Assembly (NCBI RefSeq): GCF_014650875.1
Contig: NZ_BMVU01000001.1
Location: forward strand, 310,001 to 374,000
Direction: 5' to 3'
DNA: 64,000 bases
Source of the DNA: Streptomyces minutiscleroticus
Lineage (GTDB): Bacteria > Actinomycetota > Actinomycetes > Streptomycetales > Streptomycetaceae
Shown: positions 34,001 through 43,006 of the stretch, one piece after another
How the letters are laid out: each line of letters begins with the position of its first letter
Numbering within the stretch: the stretch's first letter is position 1
Translations under genes and position numbers: made by a program
The notes under the pieces: model-generated
What the model was told of the DNA's origin: nothing
The model's database searches: none
What the model saw: the letters and a program-made list of their open reading frames with translations, nothing else

Positions 34001-35086
34001 TCAGAGCGCCGGCTGCGGGGCGGGGACGGACGTCTCCGCGGGCTGGCACAGCACCAGCGCCAGGTCGTCGCCGGGCGCCATGCCCGTGTGCTCCAGCAAC
34101 CGTGCGTACAGCAGGTCGAGGGCGTCGTCGGGCAGCGGCTCGCGCAGCGCGAGGGCGGCCTCGCCGAGCAGCGGGAAGACGGCGCCCTGCGGGTCGCGCG
34201 CCTCGGTGACGCCGTCGGTGTAGAGCAGCAGCCGGTCGCCCGGCTGGAGGCGCACCCGGTACTGGCGGGGCTCCGGGCCCAGGCCCAGCGGCGTGGTCGG
34301 CACGGCCGGTTCGAGGAACTCGACGCGCCGGCCCGAGCGCAGCGGCGCCGGGTGGCCGCAGTTGACCAGCCGCACCTCGCCCGGCGCGAACTCGGCGAGG
34401 ACCGCCGTGACGAAGTCCTCGGGGCCCAGCTCCGGGGCGAGCCCGGCGTCGAGGCCCGCCGCGAGGGTGGGCAGGTCGGGAACCGTGTACGCCAGTTCGC
34501 GGAAGCCGGTGACCGTGCCGGCGGCCAGCCGGACCGCGTCCAGGCCGTGCCCGCGCACGTCCCCGACGAGGACCCGCAGCCCGAACGGCGTGACCGCCAC
34601 GTCGTACAGGTCGCCGCCGGCCCGCGACTCGCGCGCGGCGCAGTGGTGGCGGGTGCACACGTGCGTGCCGCCGAGCCACCGGGACAGCGGCCGCAGGATC
34701 GCCTCCTGGGCGACCCGGGCCACCTCGCGGACCTCGCCGAGCGTCGCCGCGAGGCGCTCCTGCCGCCGGGCCGCGTGCACGGTGAGGCCGCAGGTCAGCA
34801 GCAGCCCGCCGTACCGGACGGCGAACCCGGGCGTGGTGACGGAGCCGTCGGTGACCCCGCCGGCCAGGCCGAGCAGCGCCGCCCAGCCGCACACCCGCGC
34901 GGTGGCCCGCGTCCCCGGCCGTGCGCAGGCCAGCAGCGGGCCCGCGGACAGCAGCGCGGTCAGCGGGGGGAGCCGGTCGAGGAGCAGGTCCGCCGCGGCG
35001 ATCAGCGTGCAGACGAGCCAGGGGAGGAGCGGTGCGCGGAACCGCACCCGTCCCGGTGCCGGCCGCTCCCGGACGCCGTCCCCCAT
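34001..35086 (-). CDS. membrane-anchored PP2C-type phosphatase (SpoIIE/RsbU family)
   Basis: 361 residues. The N-terminal ~105 residues hold three or four membrane helices. The C-terminal ~240 residues form a PPM/SpoIIE phosphatase with RAGGDLYDVAV, VGDVRGHGLDAVRLA, VNCGHPAPLR, LLLYTDGVTEARD and PGDDLALVLC, keeping the metal-binding Asp residues. No PAS/GAF sensor is present, so the membrane part may sense. In Streptomyces such enzymes dephosphorylate anti-anti-sigma factors; no partner gene is adjacent. Confidence 0.9.
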   Translation of the reverse strand: MGDGVRERPAPGRVRFRAPLLPWLVCTLIAAADLLLDRLPPLTALLSAGPLLACARPGTRATARVCGWAALLGLAGGVTDGSVTTPGFAVRYGGLLLTCGLTVHAARRQERLAATLGEVREVARVAQEAILRPLSRWLGGTHVCTRHHCAARESRAGGDLYDVAVTPFGLRVLVGDVRGHGLDAVRLAAGTVTGFRELAYTVPDLPTLAAGLDAGLAPELGPEDFVTAVLAEFAPGEVRLVNCGHPAPLRSGRRVEFLEPAVPTTPLGLGPEPRQYRVRLQPGDRLLLYTDGVTEARDPQGAVFPLLGEAALALREPLPDDALDLLYARLLEHTGMAPGDDLALVLCQPAETSVPAPQPAL

Positions 35087-35531
35087 GACTCCCCAGCCTC
35101 CTCAGCCTTCCAGAGGCCGTTCCGCACCGCACCCGACGATCTCGACTATCCCCCTCCTCACCTGCGCCGATGAACCATTGATCGGTTTCGGCCGCAATGT
35201 GCCCGGAAGTGATGGGGCCCGGTGATCCTTCTGAACGAGTCCCCCGACCGTCGTACGGCGTACGGGCGGCCCGCCCGGACTCGCCCGGCCTCGTCGCCCG
35301 CCGCCGCCACGAGCTGTGCGTACGCGCCGGGATCGGCGACGCGGCCTACGACGAGACCCACCGGGAAGGGCTGTCGATGTCGTACGAGGCGGGCCCGGCG
35401 TACGCGGTGGACGACGGGGGTGACCCGTACCGGGCGCCCTGCGCACGCGCGTACACCGGCTCGCCGGCGGCCGCGAGGACCGCAAGGACCGGGCTGACCG
35501 GGCTGACCGGGCGCGGGGAGGGCCGCGGGGG
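35087..35531. other. intergenic region with a possible decayed reading frame
   Basis: No confident gene. A plus-strand frame from about 35215 translates to protein-like sequence (RRRHELCVRAGIGDAAYDET, MSYEAGPAYAVDDGGDPYR) before running into antisense of the TetR gene, and might be a gene remnant. Direct repeats CCGGGCTGA lie near 35490-35510. Confidence 0.3.
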
Positions 35532-36176
35532 TCAGGCGCGGGCGGCCGGGTCGGCGGGGTCGATCAGCCGGCACGCCGTCTCGATGTCCGTGCGCACCTG
35601 CGCGATCGAGGCGCGCCCCGACAGCCAGGCGATCAGCGCCGAGTGCCAGGTGTGCTCGACGACCCGGACCGCCGCCAGCTGCCGGGGCGCGGGGTCGTCC
35701 AGGCCCATGGCGTCCAGGACGATCGCCGTCGTCTGCCGTGAGACCTGCTCCACCTCGGGGCTGACGCTGCGGTCCGCGAAGGTCAGGGCGCGCACCATCG
35801 CCTCCGCGAGGCGCGGCTCGCGCTGCAGCGCGCGGAAGGCCCGCATCAGCGTCTCCGCGACCCGCTCCGCCGGGGTGTCGCCGGCCGGCGGCCGCCTGCG
35901 CAGCGTGGCGTGCAGCTCCGCGAGCTGGTCCTGCATCACGGCGACCAGCAGGTGCACCTTGGACGGGAAGTAGCGGTACAGCGTGCCGAGCGCGACCCGG
36001 GAGGACTCGGCGACCGCCCGCATCTGCACGGCCTCGTAGCCGCCCCGGCCCGCGAGGCGGGCGCTCGCCCGCAGGATGCGGCGGCGGCGGGCCTCCTGGC
36101 GCGCGGTGAGCGGCGCACCGGACGGCGGCGGGGGCGAGGGGGCGGCCGCTCGCGCGGTCTTGGCTTGCGCAGGCAT
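35532..36176 (-). CDS. kstR: KstR-type TetR-family transcriptional repressor
   Basis: 214 residues. The TetR helix-turn-helix lies at about residues 30-75 (RILRASARLAGRGGYEAVQM, RVALGTLYRYFPSKVHLLVA). The sequence VALGTLYRYFPSKVHLLVAVM and the ligand domain closely follow KstR, the repressor of cholesterol/lipid catabolic genes in mycobacteria and rhodococci (ligand: steroid-CoA thioesters). An exact KstR-type operator lies 160 bp upstream, between this gene and the divergent glycosyltransferase operon, so autoregulation and control of that operon are likely. The inducer in Streptomyces may differ. Confidence 0.85.
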   Translation of the reverse strand: MPAQAKTARAAAPSPPPPSGAPLTARQEARRRRILRASARLAGRGGYEAVQMRAVAESSRVALGTLYRYFPSKVHLLVAVMQDQLAELHATLRRRPPAGDTPAERVAETLMRAFRALQREPRLAEAMVRALTFADRSVSPEVEQVSRQTTAIVLDAMGLDDPAPRQLAAVRVVEHTWHSALIAWLSGRASIAQVRTDIETACRLIDPADPAARA

Positions 36177-36334
36177 CGCGTGGGTCCCGTTCCGTGACGT
36201 TCGTGCGGCGGTTCGGCGTGAGGGCGGTGGAGGTGCCGGCAGCGTAGACCCGCGCCGTGGCGGGAATCACCTGATCCAACGCTCACCGGCGGGCTACCTG
36301 CCGGTAGATTCGATGCTCCTCGAACGATCAAGTC

Positions 36335-36348
36335 TGAAACTTGTTCTA
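36335..36348. promoter_or_regulatory. KstR-type operator
   Basis: TGAAACTTGTTCTA matches the KstR motif TNNAACNNGTTNNA at every fixed position. It is the only AT-rich stretch in this intergenic region and lies between the divergent repressor and glycosyltransferase genes. Confidence 0.8.
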
Positions 36349-36401
36349 CATTACCGTCCGAAGTAATCTCGCGGGAAAATGCTGGGAGAAGGGGTCCGAG
36401 A

Positions 36402-37820
36402 GTGACCGCTGAGGCCATGGAGGCGGGCCCCCGGGCGGGCTCGGCCGCCGACCGCGGCAGACCGCTGCGCATCGCGCTCCTCACCTACAAGGGGAACCCG
36501 TTCTGCGGCGGCCAGGGCGTCTACGTACGGCATCTCTCCCGCGAACTCGCCCGCCTCGGCCACCACGTCGAGGTCATCGGCGCGCAGCCCTACCCCGTGC
36601 TCGACGTCCTGGACGGCGACCGCGTCTCGCCGCTCCTCACCGAGCTGCCCAGCCTGGACCTGTACCGCCAGCCGGATCCTTTCCGCACGCCCCGGCGCGA
36701 GGAGTACCGCGACTGGATCGACGCGCTCGAGGTCGGCACGATGTGGACCGGCGGCTTCCCCGAGCCGCTGACGTTCTCCCTGCGCGCCCGCCGCCATCTG
36801 CGCGCCCGGCGCGGCGACTTCGACGTCGTGCACGACAACCAGACGCTCGGCTACGGCCTGTTGGGCGACCTCGGCGCGCCGCTGGTCACCACGATCCACC
36901 ACCCCATCACCGTGGACCGACGACTGGAACTGGACGCGGCCGAGAACCGGCGGCGCAGGATGTCCGTGCGCCGCTGGTACGCCTTCACCCGCATGCAGAA
37001 GCGGGTCGCGCGCCGGCTGCCGTCCGTGCTCACCGTCTCCGGCAGCTCCCGCAGGGAGATCACCGAAGACCTCGGAGTGCGGCCCGACCGCGTCCACGTG
37101 GTCCACATCGGCGCCGACACCGACCTCTTCTCGCCGGACCCGGCCGTCGCGCAGGTGCCGGGGCGCATCGTCACCACCTCCAGCGCCGACGTGCCCCTCA
37201 AGGGACTGGTGTACCTGGTCGAGGCGCTGGCCAAGGTGCGCACCGAGCACTCCGGCGCCCACCTCGTCGTCGTCGGCAAGAGGCCCGCGGACGGGCCCGT
37301 CGCGCAGGCCGTGGAGCGCTACGGCCTCGCGGGCGCCGTGGAGTTCGTGAAGGGCATCTCCGACGCCGAACTCGTCGACCTGGTGCGCTCGGCCGAGGTC
37401 GCCTGCGTGCCCTCCCTCTACGAGGGCTTCTCGCTGCCCGCCGCCGAGGCCATGGCGACCGGCACGCCGCTGGTGGCCACGACCGGCGGCGCCATCCCGG
37501 AGGTCGCGGGCGCGGACGGCGAGACCTGCCTGGCGGTGCCGCCCGGCGACGCCGGCGCGCTGGCCGCCGCGCTCGGCCGGCTGCTGGGCGACGCCGAGCT
37601 GCGGGCCCGGCTCGGCGCCGCGGGCCGCGCACGCGTCCTGGAGCGGTTCACCTGGGCCCGGGCGGCCGAGGGCACCGTCGGGCACTACCGGGAGGCGATC
37701 GCGCGCTCCGCCGCGGGCCGGGGCGCCCGCCCGGCCGTCCCCGCCGCACCCGACGACGTCCCGCAAGCAGGCGGCGACCCCGCCGGAACCCCCGACCGCG
37801 AAAGCAGGGCCACGTGCTGA
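36402..37820 (+). CDS. GT4-family glycosyltransferase
   Basis: 472 residues. GT-B fold: N-terminal CGGQGVYVRHLSRELARLGH, C-terminal PSLYEGFSLPAAEAMATGTP (the E-X7-E nucleotide-sugar motif) and GRIVTTSSADVPLKGLVYLV. It transfers a sugar from a nucleotide-sugar donor in the cytoplasm. First gene of a three-gene operon with a methyltransferase (7-bp overlap) and a prenyltransferase-like protein (GTGA overlap), downstream of a KstR-type operator. The product is unknown, probably a lipid-linked or terpenoid-linked sugar (inference). GTG start with GAGAAGGGG upstream. Confidence 0.87.
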   Translation: MTAEAMEAGPRAGSAADRGRPLRIALLTYKGNPFCGGQGVYVRHLSRELARLGHHVEVIGAQPYPVLDVLDGDRVSPLLTELPSLDLYRQPDPFRTPRREEYRDWIDALEVGTMWTGGFPEPLTFSLRARRHLRARRGDFDVVHDNQTLGYGLLGDLGAPLVTTIHHPITVDRRLELDAAENRRRRMSVRRWYAFTRMQKRVARRLPSVLTVSGSSRREITEDLGVRPDRVHVVHIGADTDLFSPDPAVAQVPGRIVTTSSADVPLKGLVYLVEALAKVRTEHSGAHLVVVGKRPADGPVAQAVERYGLAGAVEFVKGISDAELVDLVRSAEVACVPSLYEGFSLPAAEAMATGTPLVATTGGAIPEVAGADGETCLAVPPGDAGALAAALGRLLGDAELRARLGAAGRARVLERFTWARAAEGTVGHYREAIARSAAGRGARPAVPAAPDDVPQAGGDPAGTPDRESRATC

Positions 37821-38548
37821 CCGTCGACTTCTCCCGCTTCCCCCTCGCACCGGGCGACCGGGTCCTGGACCTCGGCTGCGGGGCCGGCCGGCACGCCTTC
37901 GAGTGCTACCGGCGCGGCGCCCGGGTGGTGGCCCTGGACCGCAACGGCGAGGAGATCCGCGAGGTCGCCAAGTGGTTCGCGGCGATGAAGGAGGCGGGCG
38001 AGGCCCCCGAGGGCGCCACCGCCACCGCCATGGAGGGCGACGCGCTCGCGCTGCCCTTCCCCGACGAGTCCTTCGACGTCGTCATCATCTCCGAGGTGAT
38101 GGAGCACATCCCGGACGACAAGGGCGTCCTCGCCGAGATGGTCCGGGTGCTCAGGCCGGGCGGCCGCATCGCGGTCACCGTGCCCCGCTACGGCCCCGAG
38201 AAGGTCTGCTGGGCCCTGTCGGACGCCTACCACGAGGTCGAGGGCGGCCACATCCGCATCTACCGCGCCGACGAGCTGCTCGGCAAGATGCGCCAGGCGG
38301 GCCTGCGCCCGTACGGCACCCACCACGCCCACGCGCTGCACTCCCCGTACTGGTGGCTGAAGTGCGCCTTCGGCGTCGACAACGACAAGGCGCTGCCCGT
38401 GCGGGCGTACCACAAGCTGCTGGTCTGGGACATCATGAAGAAGCCGCTGGCGACCAAGGCCGCCGAGCGCGCCCTGAACCCGCTGATCGGCAAGAGTTTC
38501 GTGGCGTACGCGACCAAGCCGCACCTGCCCCGGGTGGACGCTTCGTGA
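37814..38548 (+). CDS. class I SAM-dependent methyltransferase
   Basis: 244 residues. Motif I is DRVLDLGCGAGRHAFECYRR; further motifs are VVALDRN, GDALALPFPDESFDVVIISE and MVRVLRPGGRIAVTVPRYG. Methyltransf_11-like core; the C-terminal ~80 residues (HAHALHSPYWWLKCAFGVDN) are family-specific. GTG 37814 lies inside the glycosyltransferase's last codons, and its stop overlaps the next start, so the three proteins are made together. Substrate unknown. Confidence 0.87.
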   Translation: MLTVDFSRFPLAPGDRVLDLGCGAGRHAFECYRRGARVVALDRNGEEIREVAKWFAAMKEAGEAPEGATATAMEGDALALPFPDESFDVVIISEVMEHIPDDKGVLAEMVRVLRPGGRIAVTVPRYGPEKVCWALSDAYHEVEGGHIRIYRADELLGKMRQAGLRPYGTHHAHALHSPYWWLKCAFGVDNDKALPVRAYHKLLVWDIMKKPLATKAAERALNPLIGKSFVAYATKPHLPRVDAS

Positions 38549-39615
38549 CCACGCCCCGGACGGAGCACCTGGTCCTGGCCGGCGTGCTCACCGCGGAGCA
38601 GGCCGCGCGGACCGTCCGCGGCATCCTGGCCGTGCAGCGCGAGGACGGCGCGATCCCCTGGTTCCGCGGGCACCACCTCGACCCGTGGGACCACACCGAG
38701 GCGGCCATGGCGCTGGACGCGGCGGGCGAGCACGCGGCGGCCGAGCGGGCCTACGCGTGGCTCGCGCGCCACCAGAACGGGGACGGCTCCTGGTACGCGG
38801 CCTACGCCGACGGGGACGCCGGCGACGTCACCGACCGCGGGCGCGAGACCAACTTCTGCGCGTACGTCGCCGTCGGCGTCTGGCACCACTACCTGGCCAC
38901 CGGCGACGACGCCTTCCTGGACCGCATGTGGCCCGTCGTGTACGCGGCCGTCGAGTTCGTGCTGCGGCTGCAGCAGGCGGACGGGCGGATCGGCTGGAAG
39001 CGCGAGGACGACGGCACCGACCGCGCCGACGCGCTGCTGACCGGCTGCTCCTCGATCCACCACGCGCTGCGCTGCGCGCTCGCGATCGCCGAGCAGCGCG
39101 AGGAGCCGCAGCCCGACTGGGAGCTGGCGGCGGGCGCGCTGCGGCACGCGATCCGGTGCCACCCCGAGCGGTTCCTCGACAAGGGCCGCTACTCGATGGA
39201 CTGGTACTACCCGGTGCTCGGCGGCGCGCTGACCGGCGCCGAGGCCAAGGCGCGCCTGGACGCCGACTGGGACCGCTTCGTCGTGCCCGGCCTCGGCGTG
39301 CGCTGCGTGGACCCCAACCCGTGGGTCACCGGCGGCGAGTCGGCCGAACTCGCCCTCGCGCTGTGGGCGACGGGCGAGTCCGACCGGGCCCTGGAGATCC
39401 TGCAGTCCATCCGGCACCTGCGGGACGAGGAGAGCGGCCTGTACTGGACGGGCTACGTCTTCGAGGACCGGGCCGTGTGGCCGGAGGAGCTGACCGCGTG
39501 GACCGCGGGCTCGCTGCTCCTGGCCGTCGCCGCGCTCGGCGGCGACGAGGCCACCTGCGCCGTGTTCGGCGGCGACCGCCTGCCGTGGGGCCTCGACCCC
39601 GACTGCTGCGGGTGA
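38545..39615 (+). CDS. prenyltransferase-like alpha/alpha-barrel protein
   Basis: 356 residues. Helical-repeat barrel with QW-like motifs (LAVQREDGAIPWFRG, WLARHQNGDGSWYAAYADGD, LRLQQADGRIGWKRED, HLRDEESGLYWTGYVFED). Members are called prenyltransferase by similarity with squalene-hopene cyclase repeats, but the DXDD-type catalytic motif of cyclases is not evident, and six-hairpin glycosidase or epimerase-like folds are alternatives. The conserved DHTEAAMALD and DWYYPVLGG look like active-site segments. Last gene of the KstR-linked operon. Confidence 0.8.
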   Translation: MTTPRTEHLVLAGVLTAEQAARTVRGILAVQREDGAIPWFRGHHLDPWDHTEAAMALDAAGEHAAAERAYAWLARHQNGDGSWYAAYADGDAGDVTDRGRETNFCAYVAVGVWHHYLATGDDAFLDRMWPVVYAAVEFVLRLQQADGRIGWKREDDGTDRADALLTGCSSIHHALRCALAIAEQREEPQPDWELAAGALRHAIRCHPERFLDKGRYSMDWYYPVLGGALTGAEAKARLDADWDRFVVPGLGVRCVDPNPWVTGGESAELALALWATGESDRALEILQSIRHLRDEESGLYWTGYVFEDRAVWPEELTAWTAGSLLLAVAALGGDEATCAVFGGDRLPWGLDPDCCG

Positions 39616-39649
39616 GGGCCCGCCGCCGGTGAGGGGCTGAGGGCCGCGC

Positions 39650-39682
39650 CGGGCCGCTGCGCCGACGGCCGGGAGCGGCCCG
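39650..39682 (+). terminator. terminator hairpin after KstR-linked operon
   Basis: CGGGCCGCT (39650-39658) pairs with AGCGGCCCG (39674-39682), a 9-bp perfect stem 35 bp past the operon's stop and before the convergent small membrane gene. Confidence 0.6.
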
Positions 39683-39727
39683 CGTCCCGGTGGCCCGACG
39701 GGGCCGGTCACCCGGTGGCCGCGCGGG

Positions 39728-40015
39728 TCAGTGGCGCTGCATGCGGCCCGCGATCGCGTGGCCGACGAAGAGGTAGACCACCGCGGCCAGGCCGTAGCCC
39801 GCGACCACGCGCGCCCACTCCTCGTCGAAGGTGAACAGGTCACGCGACCAGCCGGCCAGCCAGGAGGCCGCGTCGTGGACGAACTGCACCAGGTCGTTGC
39901 CCCGGTTGGCGTCCAGCAGGTACATCAGGATCCAGAGCCCGAGTATCACCGCCATGACATCGGCCACGACGGCGATGACCCGGCCCGCTTGGTTGCCGCT
40001 GCGGTATCGAGACAT
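39728..40015 (-). CDS. small two-helix membrane protein
   Basis: 95 residues with two hydrophobic segments (VIAVVADVMAVILGLWILMYLL and VVAGYGLAAVVYLFVGHAIAG) joined by a polar stretch (VQFVHDAASWLAGWSRDLF). Conserved-looking and typical of Streptomyces; no named domain. Stand-alone. Function unknown. Confidence 0.7.
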   Translation of the reverse strand: MSRYRSGNQAGRVIAVVADVMAVILGLWILMYLLDANRGNDLVQFVHDAASWLAGWSRDLFTFDEEWARVVAGYGLAAVVYLFVGHAIAGRMQRH

Positions 40016-40146
40016 GCCCGTCGTCTTGCCCCTCGCCTTCGCTTGAAACCCGAACGGCCGCCGTGCGCAAGGGAGATGGGGAGTCCGGCGGCGCCGAGTG
40101 TTCCTGACGCAACGTCAGGTGCGGGTGTGTCTCCAGGGGTACGGGA

Positions 40147-40176
40147 ACGGCCCCCGCTCCTCGGAGCGGGGGCCGT
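40147..40176 (-). terminator. 13-bp perfect stem terminator
   Basis: ACGGCCCCCGCTC pairs with GAGCGGGGGCCGT around a CTCG tetraloop. It lies 27 bp past the stop of the DUF5336-like gene. Confidence 0.8.
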
Positions 40177-40202
40177 GATGACCTCGGAACGGGAACCGCG
40201 GG

Positions 40203-41048
40203 TCAGCCGCGCTGGATGCCCGTGGTGTCCTGCAGGACGCCGCGGCGGCCGTCCTGCGTCTGGGCCACCAGGTGCGCGCCGCGCTGCTCGACGGCCAGGT
40301 ACCAGGTGCCGGGCGCGAGTTCGGCGATCTGGCTGGCGGAGCCGTCCTCCGCGTACAGCGGGCGCGGCACCGGCACCGCGAACCAGAACGGCGAGAAGTC
40401 CGCGGCCGGCGGCTGCTGCTGCGCCTGCTGCGGGGCCTGGGCCTGCTGCTGCGGCTGACCGCCGTACGGCTGCTGCGCCTGCTGCGGGTGCGCGCCGTAG
40501 GGCTGGCCCGGCTGCTGCTGGGCGCCCGGGTAGCCGTAGCCGGCCGGGGGCTGCGCGCCGTAGGGCTGCGGGGCCTGCGGGCGCGGGGCGCCGACGAGGG
40601 CGGCCTTGAGCGCCGGGACCATGGGGGTGGCGATCGCGGCGGCGGCCATGAGGAGCGTGGCGATCAGGGCGAGGATCAGGCCGATGCCGGCGCTGATGCC
40701 GCCGTCGCCGCCGGTGCCGATGTTGTCCACGCCGCTCGGCGGGTCGACGACGTTGGCGAGGGCGCTCCACGCGGCGAAGACGGTGAGGGCGGTGCCGAAG
40801 GGGGCGAGCTCCAGGCCGGCGATCTTCGGGGCGCGCGGCAGACCGTGCGAGAGGACGACGAGGGCGGCGCCGACGATGCCCGCCAGGACGACGCCCATCA
40901 GGATCGGGCCGCTTCCCCAGGCGTTGGGGGTGTCGAGGCCGTCCGGGGCCGTGTCGATCGAGTAGATGTCGAGGAACGACGCGATGAACAGCAATACCGC
41001 TGCTCCGATCACCACGCCGTCGCCTCGAGTGAGGGAGCGGATATTCAC
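40203..41048 (-). CDS. four-helix membrane protein with Pro/Gln-rich linker (DUF5336-like)
   Basis: 281 residues. Four membrane helices in the first ~145 residues (VVIGAAVLLFIASFLDIYSI, ILMGVVLAGIVGAALVVLSH, PFGTALTVFAAWSALANVV, GLILALIATLLMAAAAIATP) resemble DUF5336 (34-kDa antigen) proteins. A Gln/Pro/Tyr/Gly-rich linker (about 160-225) leads to a small C-terminal domain (FWFAVPVPRPLYAEDGS, GTWYLAVEQRGAHLVAQTQD) that reads like an SH3-like beta barrel. Function unknown. Confidence 0.75.
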   Translation of the reverse strand: MNIRSLTRGDGVVIGAAVLLFIASFLDIYSIDTAPDGLDTPNAWGSGPILMGVVLAGIVGAALVVLSHGLPRAPKIAGLELAPFGTALTVFAAWSALANVVDPPSGVDNIGTGGDGGISAGIGLILALIATLLMAAAAIATPMVPALKAALVGAPRPQAPQPYGAQPPAGYGYPGAQQQPGQPYGAHPQQAQQPYGGQPQQQAQAPQQAQQQPPAADFSPFWFAVPVPRPLYAEDGSASQIAELAPGTWYLAVEQRGAHLVAQTQDGRRGVLQDTTGIQRG

Positions 41049-41241
41049 TTCAGGTCCTTCGTCGGTCGTCTCGTCGTAGGTGGAGGCGTCGCTGTCACCG
41101 TGTCGCCCTCCGGGATCTCACCGTGTGATCTCACCGTCTGCCCTGGGCCGGGGGTTCGAAGCGCGGGGGTGGCCCCTCGTCGCAGGGATGACATTATCGT
41201 CCGGTCCGTGGGGGTGTCCGCCGGGTTCGACGGGCCGATCA

Positions 41242-42180
41242 CTACCCTCGCAGGAAACTCACGATTCCCTCAGAGATCCCGTGCGCCGCTTTCTGCCGCC
41301 ACGCCCCGCTGGTCAGCAGGGCGGCCTCCGCGCCGTCGCGCATGTTGCCGCACTCCAGGAAGACCTTGGGGACGGTCGACAGGTTGAGCCCGCCGAGGTC
41401 CGTGCGCACGTCGAGCCCCGTGCCCTCGCCGATGTAGTTCGACGGCGCCGCCCCGGTCTCGCGGCGGAAGCCGTCGGCGATGCGTTCGCCCAGGTCGCGG
41501 GAGGAGCCGACGATCGGCCGGGTGTCGGCGGCGCCCGCGTGCACCGGGCCGGGCAGGATCACGTGGAAGCCGCGGTTGCCGGCCGCCGAGCCGTCCGCGT
41601 GGATCGACACGACCGCGTCGGCGTGCGCCGCGTTGCCGATCCGGGCGCGCTCGTCCACGCACGGGCCCCAGTCGCGGTCGCCGTCGTGCGTCAGCCGCAC
41701 GGTGGCGCCCTGCTCCTCCAGGAGCGCGCGCAGCCGGTGCGCCACGTCGAGGGTGAACCGCGCCTCGGCGTAGCCGTCGTTCGTCGACGTGCCGGTGGTG
41801 TCGCACTCCTTGCGGCCCGTCCCGATGTCCACCTGCTGGTTGATCTCGGAGGTGTGCCGGGAGTTGCCGGGGTTGTGGCCCGGGTCGATCACGACGACCT
41901 TGTGCGCGAGCGGCGACGGCGCCGAGTCGGACGGGGAGACCGGCGGCTCCGCCGGGTCCGGCCGCTTGCCGTCGTCCGGGCCGGCCGGGGAGGCGGGCGC
42001 CGCCTGCCGCGGCGTCTGCGGGGCGGCCCGCGCGGCACCGCCGTCGTCGCCGACCGCCTGCCACACCAGCCAGCCGGCCAGCGCCGTCGGCACGAGCGCG
42101 GCGGCCGTGACGGTCAGCGGCCTGCGCAGGAGACGGCGCGGCGGACGGGGAGGATCGAATTCCGGACCTGCGTACGACAC
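41242..42180 (-). CDS. N-acetylmuramoyl-L-alanine amidase (Amidase_3)
   Basis: 312 residues. A short cytoplasmic head and one membrane/signal helix (LTVTAAALVPTALAGWLVW) precede a Pro/Ser linker and an Amidase_3 domain (~95-310). VVVIDPGHNPGN supplies the first zinc His, and VVSIHADGSAAGNRGFHVIL the second His; Glu of VFLECGNMRDGAEAALL is catalytic. It cleaves the lactyl-amide bond of peptidoglycan. Anchored or secreted. The SAM methyltransferase gene upstream ends 10 bp before its start region on the same strand. Confidence 0.9.
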   Translation of the reverse strand: MSYAGPEFDPPRPPRRLLRRPLTVTAAALVPTALAGWLVWQAVGDDGGAARAAPQTPRQAAPASPAGPDDGKRPDPAEPPVSPSDSAPSPLAHKVVVIDPGHNPGNSRHTSEINQQVDIGTGRKECDTTGTSTNDGYAEARFTLDVAHRLRALLEEQGATVRLTHDGDRDWGPCVDERARIGNAAHADAVVSIHADGSAAGNRGFHVILPGPVHAGAADTRPIVGSSRDLGERIADGFRRETGAAPSNYIGEGTGLDVRTDLGGLNLSTVPKVFLECGNMRDGAEAALLTSGAWRQKAAHGISEGIVSFLRG

Positions 42181-42190
42181 GCCTGCGACT

Positions 42191-42853
42191 CTAACCGCGA
42201 GGCGGTACGGCCGTGCCCGTTCGGCGCAGGACGCGCAGCGTGTCGGTCGCCGAGACCTCGGTGAACCGCCCGGACTCCAGGGCCCGCAGGTACACCCGGT
42301 AGGGGGCCTGCCCGGTGAACTCGTCCAGCTTCTGCGGGAACACGTCGTGGATCAGCAGCAGGCCGCCCTCGGCCACGTGGGGCGCCCAGCCCTCGTAGTC
42401 GGCGCCCGCGTGCTCGTCCGTGTGGCCGCCGTCGACGAAGACCAGGCCGAGCGGCGTGCCCCACAGGGCGGCGATCTGCGGCGAGCGGCCGACGAGCGCG
42501 ACCACGTGGTCCTCCAGGCCCGCCGCGTGCAGCGTCCGGCGGAAGGCCGGCAGGGTGTCCATCCGGCCCACCTCGGGGTCCACCAGCGACGGGTCGTGGT
42601 AGTCCCAGCCGGGCTGCTGCTCCTCGCTGCCGCGGTGGTGGTCGACGGTGAGGGCGGTGACGCCCGCCCGGCGCGCCGCGTCGGCCAGCAGGACCGTGGA
42701 CCGGCCGCAGTACGTGCCGACCTCCAGCAGCGGCAGCCCGAGCCGTCCGGCCTCGGTGGCGGCCGCGTACAGCGCGAGCCCCTCGTGCACGGGCATGAAC
42801 CCCTTGGCGGCCTCGAAGGCGGCGAGGATCTCCGGCTCGGGCGCGGCGTTCAT
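42191..42853 (-). CDS. class I SAM-dependent methyltransferase (MdmC/cephalosporin-hydroxylase-like)
   Basis: 220 residues, Methyltransf_24 type. LLEVGTYCGRSTVLLADAAR is motif I, ALTVDHHRGSEEQQPGWDYH the acidic loop, GLVFVDGGHTDEHAGADYEG the metal-Asp region, GGLLLIHDVFP the post-II motif. The ATG at 42853 has GGAGG 5 bases upstream. It lies 10 bp from the amidase start on the same strand, so the two may form an operon. Substrate unknown. Confidence 0.85.
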   Translation of the reverse strand: MNAAPEPEILAAFEAAKGFMPVHEGLALYAAATEAGRLGLPLLEVGTYCGRSTVLLADAARRAGVTALTVDHHRGSEEQQPGWDYHDPSLVDPEVGRMDTLPAFRRTLHAAGLEDHVVALVGRSPQIAALWGTPLGLVFVDGGHTDEHAGADYEGWAPHVAEGGLLLIHDVFPQKLDEFTGQAPYRVYLRALESGRFTEVSATDTLRVLRRTGTAVPPRG

Positions 42854-43006
42854 GGGGTCCTCCGGTGGTGCGGGGTCGAAAGGCAGGGGACCGGGCGGTA
42901 CGCGGCGGTCGGCGCCCATCGTGCCGTACGCCCCCGCCGCGGGAGGCGACGGGGGCGTACGGGAGGCGGGGCGCCGCGCGGCCGGACGGGCCGGCGGCCG
43001 GACGGG

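Noticed and set aside
38545..39615. Squalene-hopene or other terpene cyclase
   Set aside because: QW-like repeats are present, but no DXDD or DDXXD catalytic motif is visible, so only the fold-level call is kept.
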